Positions 15,785 to 26,700 of a DNA stretch of 57,389 nt are shown here, in pieces. Both the position numbers and the translations under genes were made by a program. How positions within the stretch are numbered: the stretch's first letter is position 1; each line of letters opens with the position of its first letter. A model generated the notes under the pieces. The model made no database searches and had not been told where the DNA came from. It saw nothing but the letters and a program-made list of their open reading frames with translations. This DNA comes from Deltaproteobacteria bacterium (GTDB taxonomy: Bacteria > Desulfobacterota > Desulfuromonadia > Geobacterales > Pseudopelobacteraceae), in assembly GCA_021780495.1 (NCBI GenBank), contig JAJXYO010000040.1:1-57389 (forward strand), written 5' to 3'.

Positions 15785-17170
15785 ATGAAACGTTGGATGA
15801 TAGTGCCCTTTATGCTGATGCAGGGACTGAGCGGATGCGCCTTGTATCATCCCAAACCGCTTGCGGCAACCCCATCCTTTCTGGAGCGTGTGCCGCGTCT
15901 GACGGTGACGGCCGACCGGCTGGCGCTGCCGGAGCTCGGGAACTACCCCTTCAACCCGGATGATGGTCTGGATATGACCGAGGTAGCCATCCTGGCGGTG
16001 GTCAACAACCCTGATCTGCGGACGCAACGGGATGGTCGCGGGATCGCCCGGGCCCAACTGCTGGCCGCCGGTGTCCTGCCGAACCCCCAGGTGACCGCCG
16101 GACTGGATCATCCCACCACCAGCGGTCCCGGCCTGATGAACGCCTTTGCGCTGGGGCTCAGCTACGATTTCGGCGCCCTGGTCACCCGCCCGGCCGCGCT
16201 GGGGGCCGCCCGGGCTGCTGTTGACAAGGTTGACTGGGGCATGCTCTGGCAGGAGTGGCAGGTGGTGCAGAAGGCGCGTCTGCTGTACATCCAGATCACC
16301 GGACAGGAAAAGCTCTACCGGACCCTGCAACAGTATCGCGCCCTTGTGGCGGAGCGTTACCGGCGCGCCGCCGCAGCCCTGGCGGAAGGGAATCTGACCA
16401 TGGATACCGTGACCGCCAATCTGACGGAGCTGCAGGCCGTTGACAGCCGTCTGCACGAGCTGCAACGGAAGAACCGTCAGGGACGTCAGGATCTGAACGC
16501 CCTGGCAGGTGTGGCGCCTGCGGTACAGCTCCCCCTGACCGGGAACGCGCATCTGCCTCATCTGACGGCAGAACAGATAGCTGCGGCACTGAAGCGGCTG
16601 CCGCAGCGCCGGCCCGATCTGCTGGCCCTGCAGGCGGGCTACACGAGTCAGGAACAACTGTTCCGGCAGGCGGTGCTGGCCCAGTTTCCCTCGTTGAACC
16701 TGGGTCTGACCCGCGCCCGTGACACCAGCGGCATTTACACCTCCGGTCTCGGCGTTACCATGACCCTGCCGGTCTTTGACCGCAACCAGGGCAGCATTGC
16801 TATTGCCCGGGCCACCCGCCGCCAGCTGTACGACGAGTACCAGGCCCGGCTTGATGCGGCCTGCTCCGAGGTTGCGGCCCTGGCGGAACAGATCCGGCTG
16901 ACTGACAAGCAACGGGCTGAGGTATCGGCGGCTCTGCCGCAGCTGGAGACGGTTGCGCGGCGCGCCAGGGATGCGCTGGATGCCGGGGAGATGGAGATTG
17001 CCCAGTTCACCGGCTTGCAGGCGGCCCTGTTCGAGAAGCGGCTTGAGGTCCAGACCCTGGAACAGTCGCTGCTGGAGCAGAGGGCCATGCTGCTTACCCT
17101 GCTTGGCAGCGATTTCAGCGGCCGCAAAGGCGTACCGCAGATCCATCCCACAACTCAAAAGGGGAGATAG
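15785..17170 (+). CDS. TolC-family outer-membrane efflux lipoprotein (first RND system)
   Basis: 461 residues with GGAG upstream. Signal peptide with lipobox LSGC (Cys18), then two TolC-type repeats with long coiled coils (for example about 130-240 and 330-440). LPQRRPDLLALQAGY is the family hallmark. It forms the exit duct of the pump encoded directly downstream; the next gene begins at the base after its stop. As first gene of six, it lies closest to the promoter. Confidence 0.9.
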   Translation: MKRWMIVPFMLMQGLSGCALYHPKPLAATPSFLERVPRLTVTADRLALPELGNYPFNPDDGLDMTEVAILAVVNNPDLRTQRDGRGIARAQLLAAGVLPNPQVTAGLDHPTTSGPGLMNAFALGLSYDFGALVTRPAALGAARAAVDKVDWGMLWQEWQVVQKARLLYIQITGQEKLYRTLQQYRALVAERYRRAAAALAEGNLTMDTVTANLTELQAVDSRLHELQRKNRQGRQDLNALAGVAPAVQLPLTGNAHLPHLTAEQIAAALKRLPQRRPDLLALQAGYTSQEQLFRQAVLAQFPSLNLGLTRARDTSGIYTSGLGVTMTLPVFDRNQGSIAIARATRRQLYDEYQARLDAACSEVAALAEQIRLTDKQRAEVSAALPQLETVARRARDALDAGEMEIAQFTGLQAALFEKRLEVQTLEQSLLEQRAMLLTLLGSDFSGRKGVPQIHPTTQKGR

Positions 17171-18208
17171 ATGATTCGATATGTAACACTGCTGTTATTC
17201 CTGATAGCACTCTTGCTGCCGGTCAACCGGGCACTGTCAGCTGGTACCCAGACCGCCATGGTCCGGACCGAACCACTGAAAAAGCAGGTAATCGCTGCTA
17301 CCATAACCGGCTACGGCTTGGTCGGCATGGATCCCCTGACCACGGTCAACATCAATTTTCCGGTTGCAGGGCAGGTAAGCCGGCTGTTTGTCAGCCAGGG
17401 GGAACTTGTATCAAAGGGAGCTCCCCTGGTGGAGCTGTCGCTCAGTGTGACTGACGCCCTCAGTTATTCCCAGGCCAGATCGAACCTCGACTTTGCCCGT
17501 TCCGAGCTGGTACGGATCCAACACATGACGGATCAACAACTGGCTACCCGCTCCCAACTGGAGCAGGCCCGCAAGAGTGTCGCCGATGCCGGGGCGGCCC
17601 TGGCTGCCCAGCAGAAACTTGGTACCAATATCGGCCTCAGGTTGATCAGGGCGACTTTCGACGGCATCGTCGGTCAGGTTTCGGTTGCACCGGGAGATCG
17701 GCTCCAGGCCGGGGCCACAGCCCTGCAGCTGGCCCGGCGTGATCGCATGAAGGTGACTATCGGCATTGAGCCGGAGGATATGGGGCGGGTTAGACCGGGG
17801 CTGCCGGTGCAGGTTTCATCTGTATTCGATGAACGGCTTGTCTTCCCCGGCCGTGTCGAGAAGGTCTTCGGCATGATCAACCCGCAGACGCGCCTGATAG
17901 ACGTTACAGTTACCCTGCGTTCAAAACCGGCGGCCGGCCTGACACCTGGCACCAGAGTCAAGGGTGCCATAACCCTGCAAAGCCGGGGCGGTTACGCGGT
18001 ACCGCGTAATGCAGTGCTCAGGGATGCCAGTGGCGCCTATCTCTTTGTGGTACGCAAGGGGCTGGCCCGGCGCGTTGCGGTGATAGCCGGGATCGAAGGC
18101 GGCGGCGAAGTTGCAGTAAGCGGTAGACTGCTGCCGGGAGACCGGGTAGTGGTACTGGGCAATTATGAGCTGCGCGATGGCATGGCGGTGCGGGAGCCGC
18201 GACCATGA
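17171..18208 (+). CDS. RND periplasmic adaptor (first system)
   Basis: 345 residues with a cleavable signal peptide (about 1-24, ending ALSA). HlyD-like adaptor: lipoyl half, short coiled coil (about 100-145), second lipoyl half and barrel (FDGIVGQVSVAPGD... VTIGIEPEDMGRVRPGLPVQVSS). It links the inner-membrane permease to the TolC-type channel. Its end overlaps the permease start by four bases (ATGA). Confidence 0.9.
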   Translation: MIRYVTLLLFLIALLLPVNRALSAGTQTAMVRTEPLKKQVIAATITGYGLVGMDPLTTVNINFPVAGQVSRLFVSQGELVSKGAPLVELSLSVTDALSYSQARSNLDFARSELVRIQHMTDQQLATRSQLEQARKSVADAGAALAAQQKLGTNIGLRLIRATFDGIVGQVSVAPGDRLQAGATALQLARRDRMKVTIGIEPEDMGRVRPGLPVQVSSVFDERLVFPGRVEKVFGMINPQTRLIDVTVTLRSKPAAGLTPGTRVKGAITLQSRGGYAVPRNAVLRDASGAYLFVVRKGLARRVAVIAGIEGGGEVAVSGRLLPGDRVVVLGNYELRDGMAVREPRP

Positions 18209-21200
18209 GCTACTTCACCATCTGGGTACAGGCCCATCGCCGCTCGATCCTCTTTCTGGTCCTGATGATGGCGGCGGCAGGGATGGTCATCGCCTTCAAA
18301 TTGCCGGTGGCGCTCTTTCCCACCGTTGATTTCCCGCGGGTCGTGATCTCGCTTGATGCCGGCGACCGCGATGCCGGGTTGATGGAACTCCAGGTGACGA
18401 GACCGGTCGAAGCAGCGGTGCGGTCGGTTCCGGGTGTTGAGTCGGTCCGCTCCACCAGCAGCCGCGGCAGCGCCGAGATATCAGTAAACTTTGGGTGGGG
18501 CGCAGACATGATTGCCGCCATGCTGCAGGTCGAATCGGCGGCCAGCCGGGTACTCCCCAATCTGCCTGCCGGAACGACCTTTGATGTGCACCGCATGGAT
18601 CCGACGGTATTTCCGGTGCTTGCCTACAGCCTTACCTCAAAAGAAAAATCTCTGGTTGAACTGCGTGACATCGCACGCTACCGGATCGTGCCGTTGCTCT
18701 CCGGCGTTACCGGTACATCCAGGATCCAGGTAGTCGGCGGTGATCGTGAAGAATTCCGGGTGACGGTGGATCCGGCCCGGCTGCAGGCCTACGGACTGAC
18801 CCTTGGGGATGTGGCCCGGACACTTTCGGCGGCCAACGTGATCACCGCCGTCGGTCGTCTGGAGGATCATTACAAGCTTTATCTGGCTATGGCGGATACA
18901 CGCTTTACAACCCTGGACCAGATCCGCCGGACCGTCCTGAAAAGCGGCTCCAACGGGATCGTCCGTCTGGAAGAGGTCGCCTCGGTGCAGCGTGATACCG
19001 CCCCTAAATGGCAGCGTGTGACTGCGGACGGCCGGGATGCGGTGCTATTCAACGTCTACCAGCAACCAGGAGGCAACACCGTCCAGATTGCCGATCATAT
19101 CAAGGCCAAGCTCGCCGCATTTGCGCCGCAGTTGCCCAAAGGGGTCGCCATCAGCACCTGGTACGACCAGAGTGAGCTGATCGTCAATTCGGCAACCAGC
19201 GTCCGGGACGCCATCATTATCGGGGTGATCCTCGGTGCGGCGGTGCTGCTCCTGTTCCTGCGCAGTCTGAAGATCACCCTGATCGCCGTTGTGATCGTGC
19301 CGACCGTACTGGCGGCCACCATCGTCCTTCTACATCTGCTCAACATGAGCTTCAACATCATGACCCTTGGCGGTATGGCAGCGGCGGTCGGGCTGATCAT
19401 AGACGACGTGATCGTGATGGTCGAGCATATCGTCCGGCGTCTGCGGGGAGGAGTCGGCGACCACGAGGGAAGGGTTATGGCGGCGGCCCGTGAATTCACG
19501 CACCCGCTGGCCGGCTCATCCGCCGCCACCATCATCATCTTTGTCCCATTGGCCTTCCTGAGCGGTGTCACCGGCGCATTTTTCAAGGCCCTCTCCGTGA
19601 CCATGGCCGCATCCCTGGTGATCTCTTTTCTGATTACCTGGCTGGCCGTGCCGATCCTGGCCGACCACCTGCTGGGGGCCAAAGAGGCCGACCGGGAAGA
19701 AAACGGACCGATCATGCTGCGGGCCCACCGTTTCTATGAATGGCTCATGACCCGCCTGTTGAGACGCCCGGCCTTGATACTGGCTATTATTATCCCGCTT
19801 GTGCTGCTGGGATACGCAGGCTATCGCCAGGTGGGCTCCGGTTTCATGCCGGCAATGGACGAGGGTGGCTTTATCCTCGATTATTGGACACCGCCCGGCA
19901 CTGCACTCTCCGAGACTGACCGGCTCCTGCGCCAGGTAGAGACCATCATAAAGGCGACGCCGGATGTGCAGACCTATTCCCGTCGCACCGGCGCACAGCT
20001 GGGCGGCGGCATGACCGAGGCCGACACCGGAGACTTTTTTATTCGTCTCAAACCGATGCCGCGCAGACCGATCGAAGTGGTCATGGACGAGATTCGCGGC
20101 AAGGTGGAACAGCAGGTGCCCGGCGTGAAGATAGAGCTGGCCCAGCTGATGGAGGATCTGATCGGTGACTTGACCGCAGTGCCGCAGCCGATCGAGATCA
20201 AGCTGTTTGCCGATAGTCAGGCACAGCTGGCCACGGTCAGTCATCAGGTTGCCGCTGCAATCGGGAAGATACCCGGCGTAGTGGATGTACGTGATGGTGT
20301 CGTCCTGGCGGGGGACGCACTGGAGATACACGTGGACCGGACCAAGGCGGCGCTGGAGGGGATGGACCCCGAGGCTGTCACCCGGATGGTGCGGGAGTAT
20401 CTCTCCGGCGTGGTCACGACCGAGGTTCAGCAGGGGATCAAAATGGTCGGGGTGCGGGTCTGGGTCCCACCGGAGAAACGGGCCACGGAAAACGACATCG
20501 GCGCCATGTTGTTGCGCGCCCCGGACGGTCACCTCTTCCCGTTAAGCCGGGTTGCCGATACCACACCGGTCACTGGCCAGCCGGAGATCACCGGTGAGAA
20601 CATGAAGCCGATGATCGCCGTAACCGGCCGGATCACCGGACGGGACATGGGATCGGTAGTTAAGGATGTACGCCGTGCGCTGCAGCAACCCGGCCTGATA
20701 CCGCAGGGTGTCTATTTCGAGCTGGGAGGCATGTACAAACAACAGCAGATCGCCTTCCGCGGGTTGATTGCAGTCTTCATTGCCGCCATGGCCCTGGTCC
20801 TGCTGCTGCTGCTGTTCCTCTACGAGCGGTTCCGGATCGTCCTGGCCATAGCCGTCATCCCCCTGCTGTCGCTGGCGGCGGTCTTCACGGGCCTTTGGCT
20901 GACCGGCACCGAACTCAACATATCCTCCATGATGGGGATGACCATGATCGTCGGCATCGTCACCGAGGTCGGCATCTTCTATTTTTCCGAGTATCGCGAG
21001 CTGATCGATGAGATGGACCCGACCCTCGCGTTGATAGAAGCGGGGAAAAACCGCATGCGGCCGATCATCATGACCACGGTAGTGGCGATTCTGACCCTCT
21101 TGCCGCTGGCCCTGGCCATCGGGCAGGGATCGGCCATGCAGCAGCCGCTGGCCATCGCCATTATCTCCGGTCTGTTGTTTCAGGCGCCGCTGGTGCTGGT

Positions 21201-21267
21201 GGTGCTGCCTGCGCTGTACCACATCTTCGCCGGGGGGCAAAAGGTCCGGCAAAAGGACGATGAGTGA
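18205..21267 (+). CDS. RND efflux permease (first system, AcrB/MdtBC-like)
   Basis: 1020 residues, the usual length. Twelve helices with two large periplasmic loops (after TM1 and TM7). The TM4 region GGMAAAVGLIIDDVIVMVEHIVRRL has the proton-relay Asp pair and the conserved ENI/EHI-type end. Proton-driven export of drugs or other amphiphiles is expected. The sequence is closer to multidrug (HAE) than to metal (HME) pumps to my eye, but the substrate cannot be read from sequence. It overlaps the next gene by four bases. Confidence 0.92.
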   Translation: MSYFTIWVQAHRRSILFLVLMMAAAGMVIAFKLPVALFPTVDFPRVVISLDAGDRDAGLMELQVTRPVEAAVRSVPGVESVRSTSSRGSAEISVNFGWGADMIAAMLQVESAASRVLPNLPAGTTFDVHRMDPTVFPVLAYSLTSKEKSLVELRDIARYRIVPLLSGVTGTSRIQVVGGDREEFRVTVDPARLQAYGLTLGDVARTLSAANVITAVGRLEDHYKLYLAMADTRFTTLDQIRRTVLKSGSNGIVRLEEVASVQRDTAPKWQRVTADGRDAVLFNVYQQPGGNTVQIADHIKAKLAAFAPQLPKGVAISTWYDQSELIVNSATSVRDAIIIGVILGAAVLLLFLRSLKITLIAVVIVPTVLAATIVLLHLLNMSFNIMTLGGMAAAVGLIIDDVIVMVEHIVRRLRGGVGDHEGRVMAAAREFTHPLAGSSAATIIIFVPLAFLSGVTGAFFKALSVTMAASLVISFLITWLAVPILADHLLGAKEADREENGPIMLRAHRFYEWLMTRLLRRPALILAIIIPLVLLGYAGYRQVGSGFMPAMDEGGFILDYWTPPGTALSETDRLLRQVETIIKATPDVQTYSRRTGAQLGGGMTEADTGDFFIRLKPMPRRPIEVVMDEIRGKVEQQVPGVKIELAQLMEDLIGDLTAVPQPIEIKLFADSQAQLATVSHQVAAAIGKIPGVVDVRDGVVLAGDALEIHVDRTKAALEGMDPEAVTRMVREYLSGVVTTEVQQGIKMVGVRVWVPPEKRATENDIGAMLLRAPDGHLFPLSRVADTTPVTGQPEITGENMKPMIAVTGRITGRDMGSVVKDVRRALQQPGLIPQGVYFELGGMYKQQQIAFRGLIAVFIAAMALVLLLLLFLYERFRIVLAIAVIPLLSLAAVFTGLWLTGTELNISSMMGMTMIVGIVTEVGIFYFSEYRELIDEMDPTLALIEAGKNRMRPIIMTTVVAILTLLPLALAIGQGSAMQQPLAIAIISGLLFQAPLVLVVLPALYHIFAGGQKVRQKDDE

Positions 21268-22655
21268 AGCGACCGTTTCTGTTCACTGTTTTGATTCTGC
21301 TGTCCGGTTGTGCGGCCTACCACCCGCGACCGGTCGTGCCGGCGGCATTGATGAATGCTTTCGAGGCACGCACACTGGCTAGTCCGGATCTGCAAGGATA
21401 CATTGCCGCACACTGCGGTAATGGCAGCGCCTGCGCGCCCGGCGTCTGGGATTTGAAGAGGCTGACGCTGGCCGCATTTTATTTCAGCCCGCTGCTGGAT
21501 ATCGCACGCGCCAGGTACGGCTCCAGCCAGGCAGCGATTCAGAGCGCCGGACAGCGTCCCAACCCGGCGCTCAAATTCCCGCTCGGCTACACCGCCAACG
21601 CCAAAAGCGGTGAATCGCCGTATACCTTCGGCCTGGGTCTCGATATTCCGATTGAAACCGCCGGCAAGCGCGGCTACCGGGTGGCGCAGGCGAGGCAGAT
21701 CTCCAACGCCGCCCGGGCCGAGATCGGCAACGTTGCCTGGCAGGTTCGCAGCCGCTTGCGCAGCCATATGCTCGGTTTATATGCCGCGACCCGCAGGGCC
21801 CAGATACTGGAGCAGCAGATCGCCGCGCAACAGCAGATTGTGACGATGCTGGACAAGCGGCTGGCCGTGGGCGCGGCGTCGGCCCCGGAAGCAAACCAGG
21901 CGCGTATTGCACTCGACAGGATTCGGGTCAATCTGGCGAAGACGCAGCGGCAGATACAGCATGAGCGCGCGAAAATTGCAACGGTGATCGGTCTGCCGGT
22001 CGATGCGCTGGCCAACATCCGGATAGGTTTTGAAACCTTTGAGCGGATCTATCCCGATATTCCGGCCGCTGATGTGCGCCGCCAGGCGATTCTCAACCGC
22101 GCCGATGTCGTGGCGGCGTTAGCGAAATACGAGGCCAGTCAGGCGACGCTGCAACTGGAAATCGCCCGCCAGTATCCTGACATGCATATCGGGCCTGGCT
22201 ACATTTTTGATGCGGGAGCGGAGAAATTCGTGCTGCTGGTTTCCAACATCGTTTTGCCTCTTTTCAATCAGAATAAAGGGCCGATTGCCGAAGCCGAAGC
22301 AGGTCGCACGGAAGCGGCCGCGCGCGTCAACGCCGTGCAGACGCACGCTATCGAAGCCACCGCGCGGGCGGTACAAGATTACCGGGCAGACCGGGGAAAT
22401 CTGCTGATCGCCGAATCACTGCTGTCGGCGCAAAAGCGGCAATTGCACGACGTGCAAAAGGGCTTCGCAGCGGGTGAGACGGATCGGCTGACGCGGACCC
22501 TGGCCCAACAGGAATTTTATATACAGGCCCTGATCCGCCAGGATGCGCTGCTGCAGGTGCAACGGAGTATCGGCCAACTGGAAGACGCCATGCAGCGGCC
22601 GCTGTCGGCGACCGACTTCCCCGCCGTTCCCGAAACAGAGGAGATAAAAAGATGA
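21264..22655 (+). CDS. TolC-family outer-membrane efflux lipoprotein (second RND system)
   Basis: 463 residues starting with GTG inside the end of the preceding permease gene (ATGAGTGA). Lipobox LLSGC (Cys16). Two TolC-type coiled-coil repeats. The N-terminal insert of about residues 20-60 with CGNGSACAPGVWDLKRLTLAAF is typical of channels paired with CusA/CzcA-like pumps. It belongs to the second tripartite system and overlaps the adaptor gene that follows by four bases. Confidence 0.88.
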   Translation: MKRPFLFTVLILLSGCAAYHPRPVVPAALMNAFEARTLASPDLQGYIAAHCGNGSACAPGVWDLKRLTLAAFYFSPLLDIARARYGSSQAAIQSAGQRPNPALKFPLGYTANAKSGESPYTFGLGLDIPIETAGKRGYRVAQARQISNAARAEIGNVAWQVRSRLRSHMLGLYAATRRAQILEQQIAAQQQIVTMLDKRLAVGAASAPEANQARIALDRIRVNLAKTQRQIQHERAKIATVIGLPVDALANIRIGFETFERIYPDIPAADVRRQAILNRADVVAALAKYEASQATLQLEIARQYPDMHIGPGYIFDAGAEKFVLLVSNIVLPLFNQNKGPIAEAEAGRTEAAARVNAVQTHAIEATARAVQDYRADRGNLLIAESLLSAQKRQLHDVQKGFAAGETDRLTRTLAQQEFYIQALIRQDALLQVQRSIGQLEDAMQRPLSATDFPAVPETEEIKR

Positions 22656-23722
22656 ATTCGCGGCTTGTTATCAAACGCCTCACACTGCTGATTCTGGTGC
22701 TGGGCATGGCCGGAATGGCCGGCTGGTTGCTGTTTCAGGACAAACGGGATCCGGGACCGGAGGCAGCCGCTCCGGCGGCGGCGCAACGTGTTGCGGTGGT
22801 GAACGGCGTGACCGTGCTGACGCTCGACGCCGCGACTCAGGCACAAAGCGGCATCCGGACGGAACCCTTGTCGGTGGCGAGCTTTCAGCCGGAGACTGTC
22901 GCCTATGGCTCGGTGCTGGATGTGCAACCATTGATAGATCTGCGTGCGCGCTATTTTTCCGCGCTGGCCGATGCCGGTACGGCGCGGGCACTGCTGGCTG
23001 CGTCCCGGCAAGAGTACGAGCGCAGCCGCCTCCTGTATCAGGACGATCAAAATGTTTCCCTGAAAACGTATCAGGCCGTCCGGGCCGCCTATCTGTCCGA
23101 TCAGGCCCGGGCGGATGCCGCTGCGATTGCCGCACAAAGCATCCAGGCGGCACTACGGCAGCAGTTCGGCGCGACGCTGGGCCGCTGGGCGCTTGATTCC
23201 CGTTCGACCGAATGTGCGCGTCTCCTGGACCGGAGGGATGTGGTGCTGCGCGTTACCGTGCCGCCGGGCGCCGACAGCGAGGCACCCGCCCGGATTCAGA
23301 TAAGCGCGAACGATAACCGGCGGTTGCCGGCCTATCTGGTTTCGCCTTCGCCGCAAAGCGATCCTGTCATTCAAGGCAGCGCTTTTATGTATCGCGTCGC
23401 TGCGCCGATAGCTACCGGCACCACCATTGTCGCGTACCTGCCGGCAGCCGGGCAAACCACGCGCGGGACCCGTATCCCCGCCGGGGCGGTTGTCTGGTAC
23501 GGCGGGCAACCGTGGGTCTATCTGCAGATACACAGCGAACGCTTCGGACGCTATCCGCTGGCGCAAAAAGCCCCCATGCCGGGCGGTTATTTTGTGACGC
23601 AGGGGTTTAAAGCGGGTGATCGAGTCGTCGTCAGCGGGGCGCAGCTGCTGCTTTCTGAGGAATTACGGCCACAGGGCGGCAGTTCGGCAGGATCTCAAGA
23701 TCCGGATGGTGATTCAATATGA
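22652..23722 (+). CDS. RND periplasmic adaptor (second system)
   Basis: 356 residues with an N-terminal anchor helix (about 9-30), a short coiled coil (about 105-175) and barrel domains ending with GGYFVTQGFKAGDRVVVSGAQLLLSEELR, a C-terminal signature of CusB/CzcB-type adaptors. No His/Met-rich metal-binding tail is seen, so a metal substrate is not shown. It is co-transcribed with and overlaps the channel gene; the permease gene follows after a short gap. Confidence 0.88.
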   Translation: MNSRLVIKRLTLLILVLGMAGMAGWLLFQDKRDPGPEAAAPAAAQRVAVVNGVTVLTLDAATQAQSGIRTEPLSVASFQPETVAYGSVLDVQPLIDLRARYFSALADAGTARALLAASRQEYERSRLLYQDDQNVSLKTYQAVRAAYLSDQARADAAAIAAQSIQAALRQQFGATLGRWALDSRSTECARLLDRRDVVLRVTVPPGADSEAPARIQISANDNRRLPAYLVSPSPQSDPVIQGSAFMYRVAAPIATGTTIVAYLPAAGQTTRGTRIPAGAVVWYGGQPWVYLQIHSERFGRYPLAQKAPMPGGYFVTQGFKAGDRVVVSGAQLLLSEELRPQGGSSAGSQDPDGDSI

Positions 23723-23744
23723 AACATAACGCGTGCGTGATGCC

Positions 23745-26700
23745 ATGCTGACCTCCATCGTTCGTTGTGCCATCCGGCTGCGCGGTGTGGTGATCAGCCT
23801 GGCCTGTCTGCTGGCGGGCTACGGCATCTATACCCTCTATCAGTCCAGGCTCGATGTATTCCCCGAGTTCGCCCCGCCCCTGGCGATCATCCAGACCGAG
23901 GCGCCCGGCCTGTCGAGCGAACAGGTCGAAATGCTGGTCACCCAGCCGATCGAGAATGCGATGGGCGGGACGCTGGGGCTCCAAACCCTGCGCTCCAAAT
24001 CACTGCAGGGCCTGTCCGTGGTCACCATGACCTTTCGCGACGGCATGGACGTCTATCGAGCCCGGCAATTGGCCTCCGAGCGTCTCGGCAGCGTTGCGGG
24101 CAAGCTGCCGCGCGGGGTCAAGCCGCCCGCGCTGCTGCCGCTCAGTTCGTCGACCGGTGTGGCGATGGTCATCGGATTAACCTCCGCTGGCCGCTCCCCC
24201 ATGGAGCTGCACACGCTGGCGGAATGGACCGTGCGCCCGCAACTGCTCGGCCTGCCGGGTGTTGCCGACGTGGTGGTGTTTGGCGGCGATCTTCCGCAAT
24301 TTCAGATTCAGGTCGATCCGCAGAAACTCGTGCGGTACGGGTTGTCGCTGCAGGATGTGCTGAGCGCCGCCCGCCGCTCGACCGGTGTACGCGGCGCGGG
24401 TTTTCTGGAAAACGCCAACCAGCGCATCGTCATCAATACCGAGGGGCAGATACAAACCGCCGGGCAGCTGGCCAACGTGGTGGTGAGTTATAAAAACGGC
24501 ATCGGCATTCATCTGGGCGATATCGCCCGGGTCGCCGTTGCGCCGGCGCCTGCGACCGGCGCGGCATCGATAGGGGACAAGCCTGGCGTGATGCTGATCA
24601 TCGAAAGCCAGTACCGCGCGGACACGATGTCGGTCACCCGATCCGTGGAGCGGGCGCTGTCGGGGCTGAAACCGGTATTGGCCGCCGATCAGGTTATTCT
24701 CCATCCGGATATATTCCGGCCGGCCAACTTCATCACGGCGGCCATCGGCCATCTGCGCACCGCCCTGCTTTTGGGCGGTGTCTTGGTCATCGCCGTGCTG
24801 TTTCTGTTCCTGATGGATGTCAGAACCGCCTTTATCTCGGCTACGGCCATTCCCTTGTCGCTGCTGACGGCGGTGATTGTCCTGCGCTATTTCGGCGTCA
24901 GCCTGAATACCATGACGCTGGGCGGATTGGCTATCGCGCTTGGAGAGGTGGTGGATGACGCCATAATCGATGTGGAAAATATTTTACGGCGGCTGCGCGA
25001 GAATCAGGCCCTGGCACAACCGTTGTCCGCCGCGCGAGTGGTGCTGAAGGCCTCCATCGAGGTGCGCAGCGCGGTAGTGTACGCGACCTTTATCGTTGCC
25101 CTGGTATTCCTGCCGGTGCTGACCCTGTCCGGTGTTGCCGGGAAACTGTTCGCGCCGCTCGGCATCGCCTACATACTGGCCATCCTGGCATCGCTGGTTG
25201 TTGCCCTGACGGTCACGCCGGCCATGGCCTGCGTTCTGCTGACGAAGAAACCGCTGCCGGCCGGAGAGCCGCGGCTGGTGCATGGATTAAAAGCGCGCTA
25301 CGGGAGGCTGTTGTCCCGCGTCGAGCACAGCTCGCGGCTGATTATTGCGGTGATCGCACTGCTCTGTATCGCGGCGCTGGCGACGCTCCCTTTTCTCGGC
25401 GGCAGCTTTATTCCGGAGATGCGGGAAGGTCATTACATCGTCCATATGGCGGCGGCGCCCGGCACCTCGCTGACCGAGTCGATGCGCATCGGCCGCGAGA
25501 TCACCCTGGCCCTGGAAAAGATCCCCGGCGTGCGTCTGGTCGCGCAGCGGGCCGGGCGGGCGGCCGAGGTCGTCGACCCGGTGGGGGTCAATACCAGCGA
25601 ATTCGAGGTCGATCTCAAACCGATGTCGGGGGGGGAGCAGGCGCGTACTCTGGCCGCTATCCAGCGGACGGTAGCGAGTTTTCCGGGCTTGACCACCTCC
25701 GCCAACACCTTCCTCACCGAGCGGATAGATGAGACTATCTCCGGCTATACAGCGCCGGTGACCGTCACTATCTTCGGCAACGATCTCGATCTGTTGGATG
25801 CCAAGGCCCAGGAGGTCGCCCAGGTATTGAACCGCATGCCGGGCGCCGTCGGCGTCAGCGTGCAATCGCCGCCCGGCACGCCGCAACTGGTCATCCGCCT
25901 GCGCCAGGGACAGTTGACGCGCTACGGTTTCGAGCCGGTGGAGCTGCTGGAGGCGATCCAGGCCGCTTACCAGGGGGTCACCGTCGCACAGGTGTATGAA
26001 GGCAACCGGGTCTATGACGTTGCCGTATCCCTGAGTCCCGCCAATCGCGAAAGCCCGGCGCAAGTGGGCATGCTGCCGGTGCGCACGGTGCAGGGGACGA
26101 CCGTTGAGCTCAGGCAACTGGCCGATATCCATCAATCCATCGGCCGCTTCCAGATCCAGCACAGCGGCGGTCAACGCCTGCAAACCGTGACATCCGGCGT
26201 TCGGGGGCGGGCGATAAGCGATTTTGTCGCAGAGGCGCAGGCGCGGGTCAGCAAGGAGGTGGCCTTTCCCAAAGGCACGTACGCGCTGTTCGCCGGTGAA
26301 GCGCAGGCGCGGGCGCAATCGCAGCATGATCTGCTGGTCAAGGCCGTCCTGGCGGGAATCGGTATTGTGCTGTTGCTGTTCATGGCCCTGCGCAGCACGC
26401 GGGCGCTGCTGCTGGTTCTGGTGAACCTGCCGTTCGCCCTGGTCGGCGGCGTTGTGACCGTACTGATCACGGGCGGCAACCTGACACTCGGTTCCTTGAT
26501 CGGTTTCGTCACCCTGTTCGGCATCACCCTGCGCAACTCGATCATGCTGATTTCCCATTACGAGCAGCTGGTACATCGGGAAGATCTGCCGTGGGGTCCG
26601 GAAACGGCGCATCGCGGCGCATCCGAGCGGCTGGTGCCGATTTTGATGACCGCCCTGGTCACCGCCCTGGGCCTTCTGCCGCTGGCGCTGTACAGCGGGG

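Noticed and set aside
15758..17158. A 466-codon open frame on the minus strand
   Set aside because: Antisense to the TolC-family gene, whose signal peptide, lipobox and family motif are clear.
25287..26612. A 441-codon open frame on the minus strand
   Set aside because: Antisense shadow of the CusA/CzcA-like permease gene; GC-rich third positions keep it open.
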